Origin: Pseudomonas putida
GTDB lineage: Bacteria; Pseudomonadota; Gammaproteobacteria; Pseudomonadales; Pseudomonadaceae
DNA length: 64,000 bases
Direction of reading: 5' to 3'
Assembly (NCBI RefSeq): GCF_028682635.1
Contig: NZ_JANHLK010000018.1
Location: 1 to 64,000 of the forward strand
In this document: positions 35,188 through 43,184 of the stretch, in pieces
Layout of the letters: each line of letters begins with the position of its first letter
Numbering within the stretch: position 1 is the first letter of the stretch
Position numbers and translations under genes: made by a program
The notes under the pieces: generated by a model
Told to the model about the DNA's origin: nothing
The model's input: the letters and a program-made list of their open reading frames with translations, nothing else
Database searches by the model: none

Positions 35188-35901
35188 TCACTCGCCGCGG
35201 GCGATCACTTTCATCCGGTCGCTGTTGCTGATCGCCCCGAAGACCTCGGCGTAACGCAGTGTCGCATTGGCGTGTTCGCGCATGATGGCTTCTGCGCGTG
35301 CGCCCTGGCGGCTGACCAGCGCGTCGAACACCGAGTGGTGTTGCATGTGGGCGAAGTTGAAGCGCCGGTATTCGCGCGCCAGGTCCTGGCGATCGATCGC
35401 CAGCGCCGACACAGAAGCGAAGGGGCGATGGTCGTTGCGCGCCAGGGCTTCGGCAATCGCCGGGTTGGCGCTGCTGTCGACGATCACCTGGTGAAAGCGC
35501 ATGTTGAGGTCATGGAACGCCTCGAGGTCTTCTTCCGTCACGTAGCCCTTGTCGAACAGCGCATCGCCTTGCACCAGGCATTCGCGCAGCGCCGCCTGTG
35601 CTTCTTCACTCAAGCCGCGTTCGGCGCTCTGTCGCGCCGCCAGACCTTCCAGTACCCCACGCACCTCCACGGCGCCGGCGATATCGTCGGCACTCACCGA
35701 ACGCACCTGATAACCCCGGCCACCATGGCGCACCAGCAAGCCTTCCTGTTCCAGGGTCAGGAACGCCATGCGCACCGGCATGCGCGAGACGCCGAAGCGT
35801 TCCGCCGTCGGGATCTCCATCAGCCGTTCGCCGGCCGCCAGCTCGCCTGAGGCAATCATTTTGCGCAGTGCGACCAGCACCATTTGACCCGGTTTGCTCA
35901 T
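35188..35901 (-). CDS. vanR: FadR/GntR-family vanillate repressor
   Basis: A 237-residue FCD-type GntR protein: winged helix GERLMEIPTAERFGVSRMPVRMAF (in parts, residues about 20-45), then an FCD domain with the metal-site pattern DLNMRFH, ARNDHRPF and HHSVFDAL. The ATG at 35901 follows GGAAG at good spacing; an ATG at 35931 has none. Position convergent with vanAB and behind a porin gene matches VanR, which represses vanAB until vanillate binds. Three TGGATCCA palindromes in the region are its likely sites. Confidence 0.85.
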   Translation of the reverse strand: MSKPGQMVLVALRKMIASGELAAGERLMEIPTAERFGVSRMPVRMAFLTLEQEGLLVRHGGRGYQVRSVSADDIAGAVEVRGVLEGLAARQSAERGLSEEAQAALRECLVQGDALFDKGYVTEEDLEAFHDLNMRFHQVIVDSSANPAIAEALARNDHRPFASVSALAIDRQDLAREYRRFNFAHMQHHSVFDALVSRQGARAEAIMREHANATLRYAEVFGAISNSDRMKVIARGE

Positions 35902-35955
35902 GCAGGCGACTTCCAGAAGTTGGTTCGCCATAGTAACGCAAGGAGGGGAGAGATA

Positions 35956-35976
35956 CAGGGGCGACGAGCGCCCCTG
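35956..35976 (-). terminator. stem-loop between the porin and vanR
   Basis: CAGGGGCG-ACGAG-CGCCCCTG is a perfect 8-bp stem with a 5-base loop, 10 bases after the porin stop on the minus strand and before vanR. The following sequence is pyrimidine-rich (TATCTCTCCCC) but lacks a true T-run, so it may only reduce read-through into vanR. Confidence 0.4.
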
Positions 35977-35985
35977 GCGGGAGGA

Positions 35986-37236
35986 TCAGAGGGAGAGGGG
36001 GTAACTGACGATGACGCGGGTCTGATCGAAGTCGCTGTTGAAGCTGCGCCGGTTGGTGGCGTTGTTGACCCGCACGCTGAGGTTTTTCAGCGGGCCGCTT
36101 TGCAGGGTGTAGCTGACCTCGGTGTCGCGCTCCCATTCCTTGCCATTGCTGCCGGCCTTGGTGGTGGCGTTGTCGCCGTGACCGTAGCGGGTCATCAGCA
36201 GCAGGCCGGGGAGGCCGACGGCGACGAAGTTGTAATCATAACGCGCTTGCCAGGAACGCTCGTCGGCGTTGCTGAAGTTGCCGTTGAACATGTCGTTGCC
36301 CAAGGTGCGCCCGCTGCTGCCATACACGGACATCCAGCCGGTATCGCCGCTGACCTTCTGCAGCCCCAGGTACAGGGTATGGCCACCCAGGTTGGCCGAG
36401 AACAGCCCGTAGGCGGTATGGCTTTGCACATTGCCGATCAGGGCGCTGCCGTCATCCTTGTCGATGAAGTAGCCCAGGTTCGCACCGAGGGTCCAGTCAC
36501 CGACTTTCTGTTTATGCAGCAGGTTCAGATAGCTTTGCTGATAGATGTCTTCGAGCTGCGAATACCAGGCGCCGATCTGGGTCTGTTGTTCGTTGAAGCG
36601 GTATTCGGCGCCCGCATAGTTGAAGGCGTCCGACATGACGGTGGGCGCAGCCCAGGCCGAGAGGTCTTGCATGTTCGAGGAGTTGCGCAGGCTCACCGAG
36701 GTGTATTGACCGCCCTGCAGGCTCAGGCCGGGAAGCTCCCGGGACACCAGCATGGCGCCCTGGAAGGTCTGCGGCAGCAGGCGTCCGTCGTCGTAGCGCA
36801 GCAGGGGAATGTCCGGCATGAGCTCGCCAAGCATCAGCTCGGTGTCGGAAATACGCATTTTTGCCGCCAGGCCCGCGCGCCCGTAGTCGTCGGCGGCGCG
36901 ACCATCGTCGTGCACCGGCAGCAGCTCCGAACCACTGCGTTGCGGGCCGCTGTCGAGCTTGACGCCCAGCATCGCGATACCGTCGAGGCCAAAGCCGACA
37001 ACCCCCGGGGTATAACCGGAACTGAACTTGAGGATCGCGCCCTGGGCCCATTCTTCGATCTTGCTCTTGTTGGCGCCGGGATCGTTAAAGTCGCGATTGA
37101 AATAGTAGTTTCGCAGCGTCAGGCTGGTCTTGGAATCTTCGAAAAAACCGCTGCTTTCAGCGTGCGCCGAAGGCATCAGGGCAAGCGCTATTGCACCGCC
37201 GAGCAGGGCCCGGGGAGGGAGAGGGAAGCAAGTCAT
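35986..37236 (-). CDS. OprD-family porin of the vanillate cluster
   Basis: A 416-residue OprD-type porin with a signal peptide ending SAHAESSGFF, then SLTLRNYYFNRDFND, LLPVHDDGRAADDYGRAGLAAK, PLLRYDDGRLLPQTFQGA and the terminal QTRVIVSYPLSL. AGGAAAAC precedes the ATG. It lies between the AAHS transporter and vanR on one strand, and so is likely the vanillate port (VanP-like). It is clearly related to the porin at 6630, sharing the DDGR(A/P)AD and LPQTF segments. Confidence 0.88.
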   Translation of the reverse strand: MTCFPLPPRALLGGAIALALMPSAHAESSGFFEDSKTSLTLRNYYFNRDFNDPGANKSKIEEWAQGAILKFSSGYTPGVVGFGLDGIAMLGVKLDSGPQRSGSELLPVHDDGRAADDYGRAGLAAKMRISDTELMLGELMPDIPLLRYDDGRLLPQTFQGAMLVSRELPGLSLQGGQYTSVSLRNSSNMQDLSAWAAPTVMSDAFNYAGAEYRFNEQQTQIGAWYSQLEDIYQQSYLNLLHKQKVGDWTLGANLGYFIDKDDGSALIGNVQSHTAYGLFSANLGGHTLYLGLQKVSGDTGWMSVYGSSGRTLGNDMFNGNFSNADERSWQARYDYNFVAVGLPGLLLMTRYGHGDNATTKAGSNGKEWERDTEVSYTLQSGPLKNLSVRVNNATNRRSFNSDFDQTRVIVSYPLSL

Positions 37237-37302
37237 TATTGTTGTTTTCCTGGAGGATGGAGTCAGTAGCGAGGGCAGGGCCTCGCTACTGCTTTGTAAT
37301 GG

Positions 37303-38637
37303 TCAGGCCTGGCTGGGTTGGGCGGCCGGTTGCGCCGGTGCCTTGGGCCGCAGTTGCAGCAACACGGCAGCGGCAATCACGAAGACCACGGCAAACACCC
37401 CATACAGGTGCAGTGGCTGCCAACCGCTGTCCAGGAGCAGGCCGGCGACGGTGGGCGACAGGATCGCGCCGATGCGCCCGATACCGATGCCCCAACCGAC
37501 CCCCGTGGTGCGCACGGAAGCGTCGTAGACAATCGGCGACAGCGCGTACAAGCCCGCCACGCAACCGTTGGCGAACAGTCCGATCAGCAGGCCCAGGCCC
37601 AGTGCCATGGATACCGATGAAGCGGAGCCGACAAACAGCACCAGCAGGCCCGCGGTAATCAGCATGAACAGCGACAGCACCCGGGTCAGCCGCCAGCGCG
37701 AGGCCAGGCCGCCGATCAACGCGGCGCCGAAGATACCGCCGACGCTCAGCAGCACGCCGCCGCTGATGCCTTGCTGTGCCGACAGCCCTGCCGAGACCAG
37801 CAGCTTCGGCGTCCAGCTCATCACGAAGTAGAAGCCGAACATCACCAGGAAGAACAACAGCCAGATCAATAGGGTGGTGCGCCGTGAATCCGGCGAGAGC
37901 AACTGCGCCAGGCGGCCACGGCCTGAAGTCGGTGCCGAGAGGGCCACGGGCAGTTCGCGCAATGCGGGCTGGCCGAGGCGGGCGGCCAGGCGATTGATGC
38001 GGACCAGGGCATTTGCGGGGCGACGGGCGATCAGGAAGTCCAGGGATTCAGGCAAATACAGCAGCACCAAAGGAATCACCGCCAGGGTCACGGCGCCCCC
38101 GAAGATGAACACCGAACGCCAGCCAAAGTGCGTCAGCAACCACACCGACAACAGCCCGCCCAGGGTGGCACCCAAGGCATAACCGGTGGATTGCAGGCTC
38201 ACCGCCAGCCCGCGCCAGCGCTTGTTGGCATATTCGCTGGCAATCACGTTGCTGCTGGCCAGGATTCCGCCGATCCCCAGCCCGGTCAACCCGCGCAGCA
38301 GCGCCAGTTGCAGCGGCGTCTGGCTGAGGGCCGACAACAGCATGCCGGCACCGGAAAGCAGCAGGCAAAACAGGATCAATGGCCGACGTCCATAACGATC
38401 CGCCCACGGCGCAATGAACAGCGAGCCTGCCGCCATGCCGAACAATCCGGCACTCAGCAGCAAACCGATCTGCGCGCCATTCAAGCCCCATTCGGCAGAC
38501 ACCGAGGAAGCCGTGAAGGCCATCACCAGCACGTCGAAGCCATCGATCATGTTCAGGACAATGCAGATGCCCACGGCCAGCCACTGGAAGCGCGCCATCG
38601 GGCGCTCATCTACCACGCTCTTCAAGTCGACACTCAT
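37303..38637 (-). CDS. vanK: MFS aromatic acid:H+ symporter (VanK/PcaK-like)
   Basis: A 444-residue AAHS-family transporter with the hallmark MIDGFDVLVMAF in helix 1 (Asp residues needed in PcaK), APWADRYGRRPLILF in loop 2-3 and RGLTGLGIGGILASSNVIASEY in parts in helix 4-5. It is the first gene of the transporter-porin-vanR run. A VanR-type palindrome lies about 170 bases upstream. It most likely imports vanillate or protocatechuate. Confidence 0.85.
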   Translation of the reverse strand: MSVDLKSVVDERPMARFQWLAVGICIVLNMIDGFDVLVMAFTASSVSAEWGLNGAQIGLLLSAGLFGMAAGSLFIAPWADRYGRRPLILFCLLLSGAGMLLSALSQTPLQLALLRGLTGLGIGGILASSNVIASEYANKRWRGLAVSLQSTGYALGATLGGLLSVWLLTHFGWRSVFIFGGAVTLAVIPLVLLYLPESLDFLIARRPANALVRINRLAARLGQPALRELPVALSAPTSGRGRLAQLLSPDSRRTTLLIWLLFFLVMFGFYFVMSWTPKLLVSAGLSAQQGISGGVLLSVGGIFGAALIGGLASRWRLTRVLSLFMLITAGLLVLFVGSASSVSMALGLGLLIGLFANGCVAGLYALSPIVYDASVRTTGVGWGIGIGRIGAILSPTVAGLLLDSGWQPLHLYGVFAVVFVIAAAVLLQLRPKAPAQPAAQPSQA

Positions 38638-38808
38638 GGCTGCCCCTCGAGACGAGGCTGGCTAAAGGTAAAGCGAGAAAGGCACACGAAGCTGGGTGCA
38701 AGCCGAAGCCCGAACCCGATTGAGAAGTCATTCATCCCGACACCCTTGTTATTTTTATGAGCGGGCAGGCGCTGTACCTGACACCGTGCAGTGCCAGTCA
38801 ATCAATTT

Positions 38809-38818
38809 ATGGATCCAT
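38809..38818. promoter_or_regulatory. VanR operator 3 before the AAHS transporter
   Basis: ATGGATCCAT again, this time upstream of the transporter-porin-vanR run. The interval 38638-38956 otherwise holds only AT-rich sequence; a half-site GGATCCAAT is at 38949-38957. Confidence 0.6.
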
Positions 38819-38959
38819 TGAAAAGTGTGATTTTTTGGGGTTTTCACTTTTTTACTTTATTTATTCGATTAAATCCTTTTAAAACAAATAGTTAACCGTT
38901 TTCATAAACCGTTCGATTATCGGTCGATATTAATATTTCGTAGTAAGGGATCCAATGCG

Positions 38960-39178
38960 GATGGATGTGAATCAGATCGCACGCGCCAGGATGGCTTGTG
39001 CGCGACCAATCTGGGCGTCGCGCTCGGATTGTTCCTGATGGCCAGCGCCACTTCATTGCCGGTATTTTTACTGGCGTGGTCAGTCATCGGAATCGGCATG
39101 GCGCTTGGTTTGTATGAAGCTTTATTCGCCTGTCCGGGGGCACTGCACGCGGAGCGCGCAGTGATTCGAAAGCAATGA
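38960..39178 (+). pseudogene. MFS transporter remnant
   Basis: One frame reads LGVALGLFLMASATSLPVFLLAW then GIGMALGLYEALFA and stops after about 25 more residues. This is a recognisable inner pair of helices of an MFS protein (the GMGLGLYEAAFA type), but there is no start, no N-terminal half and no C-terminal half. The best explanation is a decayed fragment. A short true membrane peptide cannot be excluded; a TTG at 38996 could start a 60-residue product. Confidence 0.45.
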
Positions 39179-39182
39179 CCGT

Positions 39183-39365
39183 TCACCCACGTGCCTTCTT
39201 CAGCCCTTTCAAACGCACTTTCGCCCTTTGCACAGCGGCCATTTTTTCCGGCCGCTTCATGCGTTTCCACTGCCTGATGTCATCCTTGCTGCGCCCGCAG
39301 CTTACACACAGATCGCCGCTCAACTGGCAAATCGATATGCAGGGATTTTCGATTTCCTTGGCCAT
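39183..39365 (-). CDS. DUF1289 family protein
   Basis: A 60-residue basic protein with the DUF1289 cysteine pattern NPCISICQLSGDLCVSCGRS (four Cys) followed by DDIRQWKRMKRPEK. These small proteins are widespread and probably bind metal; the role is unknown. The ATG at 39365 gives the family's usual length; the frame is open upstream to 39437. It begins 2 bases after the stop of the next gene upstream, so the two are an operon. Confidence 0.8.
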   Translation of the reverse strand: MAKEIENPCISICQLSGDLCVSCGRSKDDIRQWKRMKRPEKMAAVQRAKVRLKGLKKARG

Positions 39366-39367
39366 CG

Positions 39368-39739
39368 TCAATGACCCCTGGACGCGCCGAATTGCGCCAG
39401 GCGCTTGTTCGAATCCCCACCATGGGTGCGTTGGCACTCCTCCTCGGAGTCGAAGCGGACAGTGTGATCTGATGGCTTGAGATCAATGTCTGCCTCCTTC
39501 AGTGCGATGGCCGTCAGCTCAAGAATCCGCACTTTCGCGCTCGCCTCGGCAAGTTTCTTGTCGGCCAGCGTTTCAAACACCCAGGTCACCCTCAGCGTTC
39601 GCGCAAGGTCGCTCAAGTCGGCCGTATGGGTGAGCCAGGTAAAGCCTTTGATTTCAGCTTTTGCTGTTTCGCAGGCGTCGGTCAGCGTCGCTATCAAGCG
39701 GCGCTCGATCCGTGCCAGTTCACGTTTGCCCATGGGCAT
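39368..39739 (-). CDS. conserved hypothetical protein
   Basis: A 123-residue soluble protein (MPMGKRELARIERRL onward) with basic helical N-terminus and a mixed alpha/beta middle. AGGAG precedes the ATG at 39739 by 8 bases; an upstream start at 39787 would overlap the NUDIX gene. It is coupled to the DUF1289 gene downstream. No domain was recognised, and no function is proposed. Confidence 0.7.
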   Translation of the reverse strand: MPMGKRELARIERRLIATLTDACETAKAEIKGFTWLTHTADLSDLARTLRVTWVFETLADKKLAEASAKVRILELTAIALKEADIDLKPSDHTVRFDSEEECQRTHGGDSNKRLAQFGASRGH

Positions 39740-39779
39740 GGCGGCTCCTTTGTGGAAAAAAGTCTCGTTGCAAAGAGGC

Positions 39780-40226
39780 CTACTCAAGTAGCGACAGCGA
39801 CTTGAGCAGATCCTGAAGGCCCTCAGGTACCAGAGGGGAGGCGAGGCTGAAATCCGTGCTGTCGCACCATCTGGCGATGAACGATGCCCCGTCGCTTTCG
39901 TGTCCTGTCAGTTCTTTTGCTTCGTAGATGCGTTCGTCATCGAATGTCGCGTCATAGACCTGAACGATTTCGTGCCCCGGCTTACCGGCATAGGTGAAGA
40001 GGCTTTCCAGTGTACCCAGCAGACGCACGCCATGAACCGACAAGCCCAGCTCTTCCTGCACTTCCCTGACAATGGCATCGGCACTTCTTTCGCCAAACTC
40101 GATACCGCCACCGATGGGGCGGTAAAGGGTTCGTTGGTTTTCGTTGTCGTGGAACTGGTTGACCAGGATCTTGCCGTGATGATGAAAGATACAGAGGGCG
40201 AGAGGGCGGATGCGATGTTCGGACAA
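39780..40226 (-). CDS. NUDIX hydrolase
   Basis: A 148-residue NUDIX protein. The 23-residue box Gx5Ex7REUxEExGU is complete at residues 40-62 (Gly40, Glu46, Arg54-Glu55, Glu58-Glu59, Gly61). It hydrolyses a nucleoside diphosphate linked to another moiety; the substrate is unknown. The start codon is TTG at 40226, supported by AAAGGAG eight bases upstream. It heads the short run NUDIX - hypothetical - DUF1289. Confidence 0.88.
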   Translation of the reverse strand: MSEHRIRPLALCIFHHHGKILVNQFHDNENQRTLYRPIGGGIEFGERSADAIVREVQEELGLSVHGVRLLGTLESLFTYAGKPGHEIVQVYDATFDDERIYEAKELTGHESDGASFIARWCDSTDFSLASPLVPEGLQDLLKSLSLLE

Positions 40227-40380
40227 CGGTGGAACTCCTTTGGGGTGTTGGACAAGTCCGTTTTGAAGGGGTGGTGATCCATGTAAGGAACCCGAGCATC
40301 AATCATGGTACAACCGGTCCTGGCAGAGAACGACAACGTTGTGCTGCCCGAGGTGTTCTACAACGACAAGGAGTCCCTTC

Positions 40381-40833
40381 ATGAAGATGAATGCATTGGT
40401 TCCAGAGATGATTGTCTCTGACTTGCAACGCAGCCTGGCGTTTTACTGTCACGTACTTGGCTTTCAGGTTGAATACGAAAGACCCGAACACAAGTTCGCT
40501 TTCCTGTCTTTTCAGGGCAGTCAATTGATGCTCGAAGAGGATGACTTGCAGGCGTCGCCATGGCGGGTTGGTCCTCTGGAATCACCCTATGGCCGAGGGA
40601 TGAATCTTTCGATCCGCTGCGCGGATGCCAACGCTTTGGCCAAGGCCATCGAAGGCGCCGGCATTGCACTGCGCAGACCCATTGAAGAGTGCTGGTACCG
40701 CGATAACGAGCGCGAGCATGGAGAGCTCAATTTCCTGGTGCTGGATCCGGATGGCTACCTGTTGCGATTCAATCAAAGCCTTGGTGTCAGGGCTGTCGAC
40801 ACTGGTCCCTTGCCCAACCGCAACCCCCTGTAG
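40381..40833 (+). CDS. VOC-family (glyoxalase/bleomycin resistance) protein
   Basis: A 150-residue vicinal-oxygen-chelate fold protein: MIVSDLQRSLAFYCHVLGF at the N-terminus, FLSFQGSQLMLEED, and NFLVLDPDGYLLRFNQSLG at the C-terminus. The pattern is that of bleomycin/aminoglycoside-binding or glyoxalase-like members; metal ligands are not complete, which favours a binding (drug sequestering) role. AAGGAG stands 9 bases before the ATG. Its TAG stop is formed within a REP-type repeat. Confidence 0.83.
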   Translation: MKMNALVPEMIVSDLQRSLAFYCHVLGFQVEYERPEHKFAFLSFQGSQLMLEEDDLQASPWRVGPLESPYGRGMNLSIRCADANALAKAIEGAGIALRRPIEECWYRDNEREHGELNFLVLDPDGYLLRFNQSLGVRAVDTGPLPNRNPL

Positions 40834-40858
40834 GAGCAAGCTTGCTCGCGATGGAGTC
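40829..40858. repeat. REP-like palindrome
   Basis: TGTAGGAGCAAGCTTGCTCGCGATGG contains the perfect 14-base palindrome GAGCAAGCTTGCTC at 40834-40847. This is the common Pseudomonas REP motif. It directly supplies the TAG stop of the VOC gene. Confidence 0.7.
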
Positions 40859-40889
40859 AGGGACAACGCATGAATCCAGCAAACATGCG

Positions 40890-41600
40890 TTATTCCTGGT
40901 TCTCAACGGTGATCCCAAATCGGCCAGACAGCTCCTTTCGCCCTTTGGGCGTCAATGCAAGTGCCCGGCTATCAAGGTCCTGGATAACCCACTTGCGGTT
41001 TAGAGCTGTCTGTAGCAAAGCCGCTCCCAGTGCTCCACCCAGATGAGGGCGCCGCATGCTCCAGTCCAGACACGAGCAAGCGAAACGACGTCGCTGTACC
41101 CTTGCTTTCGCGATTTCCATACCAAGCCCAACCATTGCTGCTTCGCCGCAGTCAGTCAGCTGATACACAGGGTCACCCGCGTCAGACACCATCAACCAAC
41201 CTGACTCGATGAAATGATCATGCAGATTAACCGCCAAGGTTCCGGCCATGTGGTCATAACACGTACGCGCAAACTGCAATCGGTTAGGGGCGGTAGAAAC
41301 AAACCTGGCGTTCGCGGATTGGCTAACCACCATGAGGGCTTCAAGCGCTTGCGCCACTTGTTTGTCCGCCAGACTGTAGTAGCGATGCCGTCCCTGCGTG
41401 TGCAGCTTGAGCAACCCGTCCTCCTTGAGTCTTGCCAAATGCGCGCTCGCGGTGGAGGTACTTACGTCTGCGATAACGGCCATTTCGGTACTGGTTCGCG
41501 CGTGACCATCCATCAGCGAGCAAAGCATTTTCGTCCTCGCAGGTTCCGCAATAGCGCCGGCGATCCGGGAAAGGGCAAGCTCATTGCCTTGGCAATCCAT
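40890..41600 (-). CDS. ArsR-family transcriptional regulator
   Basis: A 236-residue ArsR-type regulator. The winged helix is in the first 90 residues (AIAEPARTKMLCSLMDG, VSTSTASAHLARLKEDGLLKLHTQGRHRYYSL). The C-terminal 130 residues include CSCLDWSMRRPHLGGALGAALL, a conserved extension seen in long ArsR proteins, with a CxC that could bind metal or sense oxidation. It is divergent from the P450 gene; TGTTAACA and CTGTT/AACAG symmetric elements lie in the 73-base interval (41648-41664). Its likely target is the P450-ABM pair. Confidence 0.85.
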   Translation of the reverse strand: MDCQGNELALSRIAGAIAEPARTKMLCSLMDGHARTSTEMAVIADVSTSTASAHLARLKEDGLLKLHTQGRHRYYSLADKQVAQALEALMVVSQSANARFVSTAPNRLQFARTCYDHMAGTLAVNLHDHFIESGWLMVSDAGDPVYQLTDCGEAAMVGLGMEIAKARVQRRRFACSCLDWSMRRPHLGGALGAALLQTALNRKWVIQDLDSRALALTPKGRKELSGRFGITVENQE

Positions 41601-41673
41601 ATTTCGTTCCTGAGCGAATCGTCAGCGTGAAGGGTGTCCGATAGTAACTGTTCTTTGTTAACAGGGCTCCAAA

Positions 41674-42834
41674 ATGACGCCATTAGAAGCAGCCACCCAT
41701 GACGATCCTTATGGTTACTACTCGCATCTCAGGCAACAGAAGGAACTGTTCTTCGATGCAGATCTTGGTTTATGGATTGCGAGTGGGGCCACAGCGGTCG
41801 AGGCCATTCTGGGGAATCCCGATTGTCGAGTGCGTCCACTCCACGAGCCAATTCCTCCTGCCATTGCACAGGGCGCCGCCGGACTTGTTTTCGGTCGGTT
41901 GATGCGCATGAACGAAGGGGCACGACACCGGTGTCCCAGGATGGCATTTGAGCCCGCCCTGGCCTCTATCGAGATGGAAGGCATCGCCGACATTGTGTCA
42001 CGTGTGGTCGCGACACTTGATAAGTCGCTCGAAACTACGGACGAGTTGATGTTCACGTTGCCGGTTTGCGTCATTGCCTCCTTGATAGGTCTGCCATCCT
42101 CGCGCATGCAAGATGTCGCGAAGCTGACACGGGATTTTGTCGCCTGCCTATCGCCGTTAAGCGATGAAACGCAACTCGATAAGGCCCATTCCGGAGCCAT
42201 TCTACTTGGCCAGGTTTTCAGCGCGCTGCTGAATGACCCTGAAAGTGATAGCGCTTTATTGACTCGAATTCGCAACGAAAGCAAAGCTGCTGAATGGGAA
42301 GATCCAGAAGCGTTGATTGCTAACCTGATCGGCTTGATGTCACAGACCTGTGAAGCCACAGCAGGCCTGATTGGCAATACCCTCGTAGCGCTCCATCGTC
42401 ATCCTGGCCTGATTGAAGACGGGCAACCGACGCCGATGCTCGTCGCAGAACTGGTGGCCGAGGTAGCGCGCTACGACTCGCCAGTGCAAAACACCCGGCG
42501 ATTCGTTGCGAAGCGATGCACGATTGGCGATAGCGTCCTGGAAGCGGGGGATACCGTTCTAGTGCTACTCGCTTCAGCCAATCGAGATCCCTGCCTGAAC
42601 CCCGACCCCGATAGCTTCCTGCTCAAGCGAAGTAAAAGACGAACCTTCAGTTTCGGTTCAGGACGACATGAATGCCCAGGTCAGCAACTGGCGTTGGCGA
42701 TCGCCTCTGAAGCGATATTGCTGTGGTTGCAACGCCAGTCTTTCCCCTCTGCGCGATCGTATCGGTGGAGTTATTTGCCGTCCCTTAATGGGCGCATTCC
42801 TAAATTCCATCCCACTCAGGAAACTCAGCAATGA
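41674..42834 (+). CDS. cytochrome P450, unusual I-helix
   Basis: A 386-residue P450-fold protein. The haem-ligand motif FSFGSGRHECPGQQLA gives Cys334; the ExxR motif is EVAR (Glu263-Arg266); the C-helix RHRCPR fits the haem-propionate contact. In the I-helix the usual (A/G)Gx(D/E)T(T/S) reads QTCEAT: acid Glu227 is kept, but Ala228 replaces the Thr that activates oxygen in P450cam-type enzymes. It overlaps the ABM gene by 4 bases. Substrate and redox partner are not in the window. Confidence 0.85.
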   Translation: MTPLEAATHDDPYGYYSHLRQQKELFFDADLGLWIASGATAVEAILGNPDCRVRPLHEPIPPAIAQGAAGLVFGRLMRMNEGARHRCPRMAFEPALASIEMEGIADIVSRVVATLDKSLETTDELMFTLPVCVIASLIGLPSSRMQDVAKLTRDFVACLSPLSDETQLDKAHSGAILLGQVFSALLNDPESDSALLTRIRNESKAAEWEDPEALIANLIGLMSQTCEATAGLIGNTLVALHRHPGLIEDGQPTPMLVAELVAEVARYDSPVQNTRRFVAKRCTIGDSVLEAGDTVLVLLASANRDPCLNPDPDSFLLKRSKRRTFSFGSGRHECPGQQLALAIASEAILLWLQRQSFPSARSYRWSYLPSLNGRIPKFHPTQETQQ

Positions 42835-43184
42835 TCGCCGTTATCTTTGAAGCCTGGCCACGCGAAGAGCAATACCAGCGCTACCTTGACCTGGCTGCTG
42901 AACTGAAACCTTTGCTGGCAGAGTTGGATGGCTTCATTTGCGTGGAGCGTTTCCAAAGCCTGAGTGAGCCAGGAAAGGTGCTGTCGCTGTCATTCTGGCG
43001 TGACGAAGAAGCTATCCAACGGTGGCGCGGTCTTGAACTGCATCGTGCGGCCCAATTGGCAGGCCGTAAGCAGGTTTTCAACGATTATCATCTGCGCATT
43101 GCCCATGTCGTACGAGACTACAGTCTTGACGATCGTGCTCAAGCGCCGAGTGATAGTAGGCAAGCTCATGAGAGGACTGCATGA
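42831..43184 (+). CDS. antibiotic biosynthesis monooxygenase (ABM) domain protein
   Basis: A 117-residue ferredoxin-like ABM-fold protein (MIAVIFEAWPREEQYQRYLDLAAEL; LPLLAELDGFICVERFQS-like; VLSLSFWRDEEAIQRWR; HRAAQLAGR). Such proteins are cofactor-free monooxygenases or haem-degrading enzymes. ATGA overlap with the P450 stop shows translational coupling, so they act on the same compound. After it, 43185-43642 (458 bases) shows no convincing gene. Confidence 0.83.
   Translation: MIAVIFEAWPREEQYQRYLDLAAELKPLLAELDGFICVERFQSLSEPGKVLSLSFWRDEEAIQRWRGLELHRAAQLAGRKQVFNDYHLRIAHVVRDYSLDDRAQAPSDSRQAHERTA

Noticed and set aside
35884..37269. 461-codon plus-strand frame
   Set aside because: Opposite the OprD porin of the van cluster, which has a signal peptide and all OprD hallmarks.
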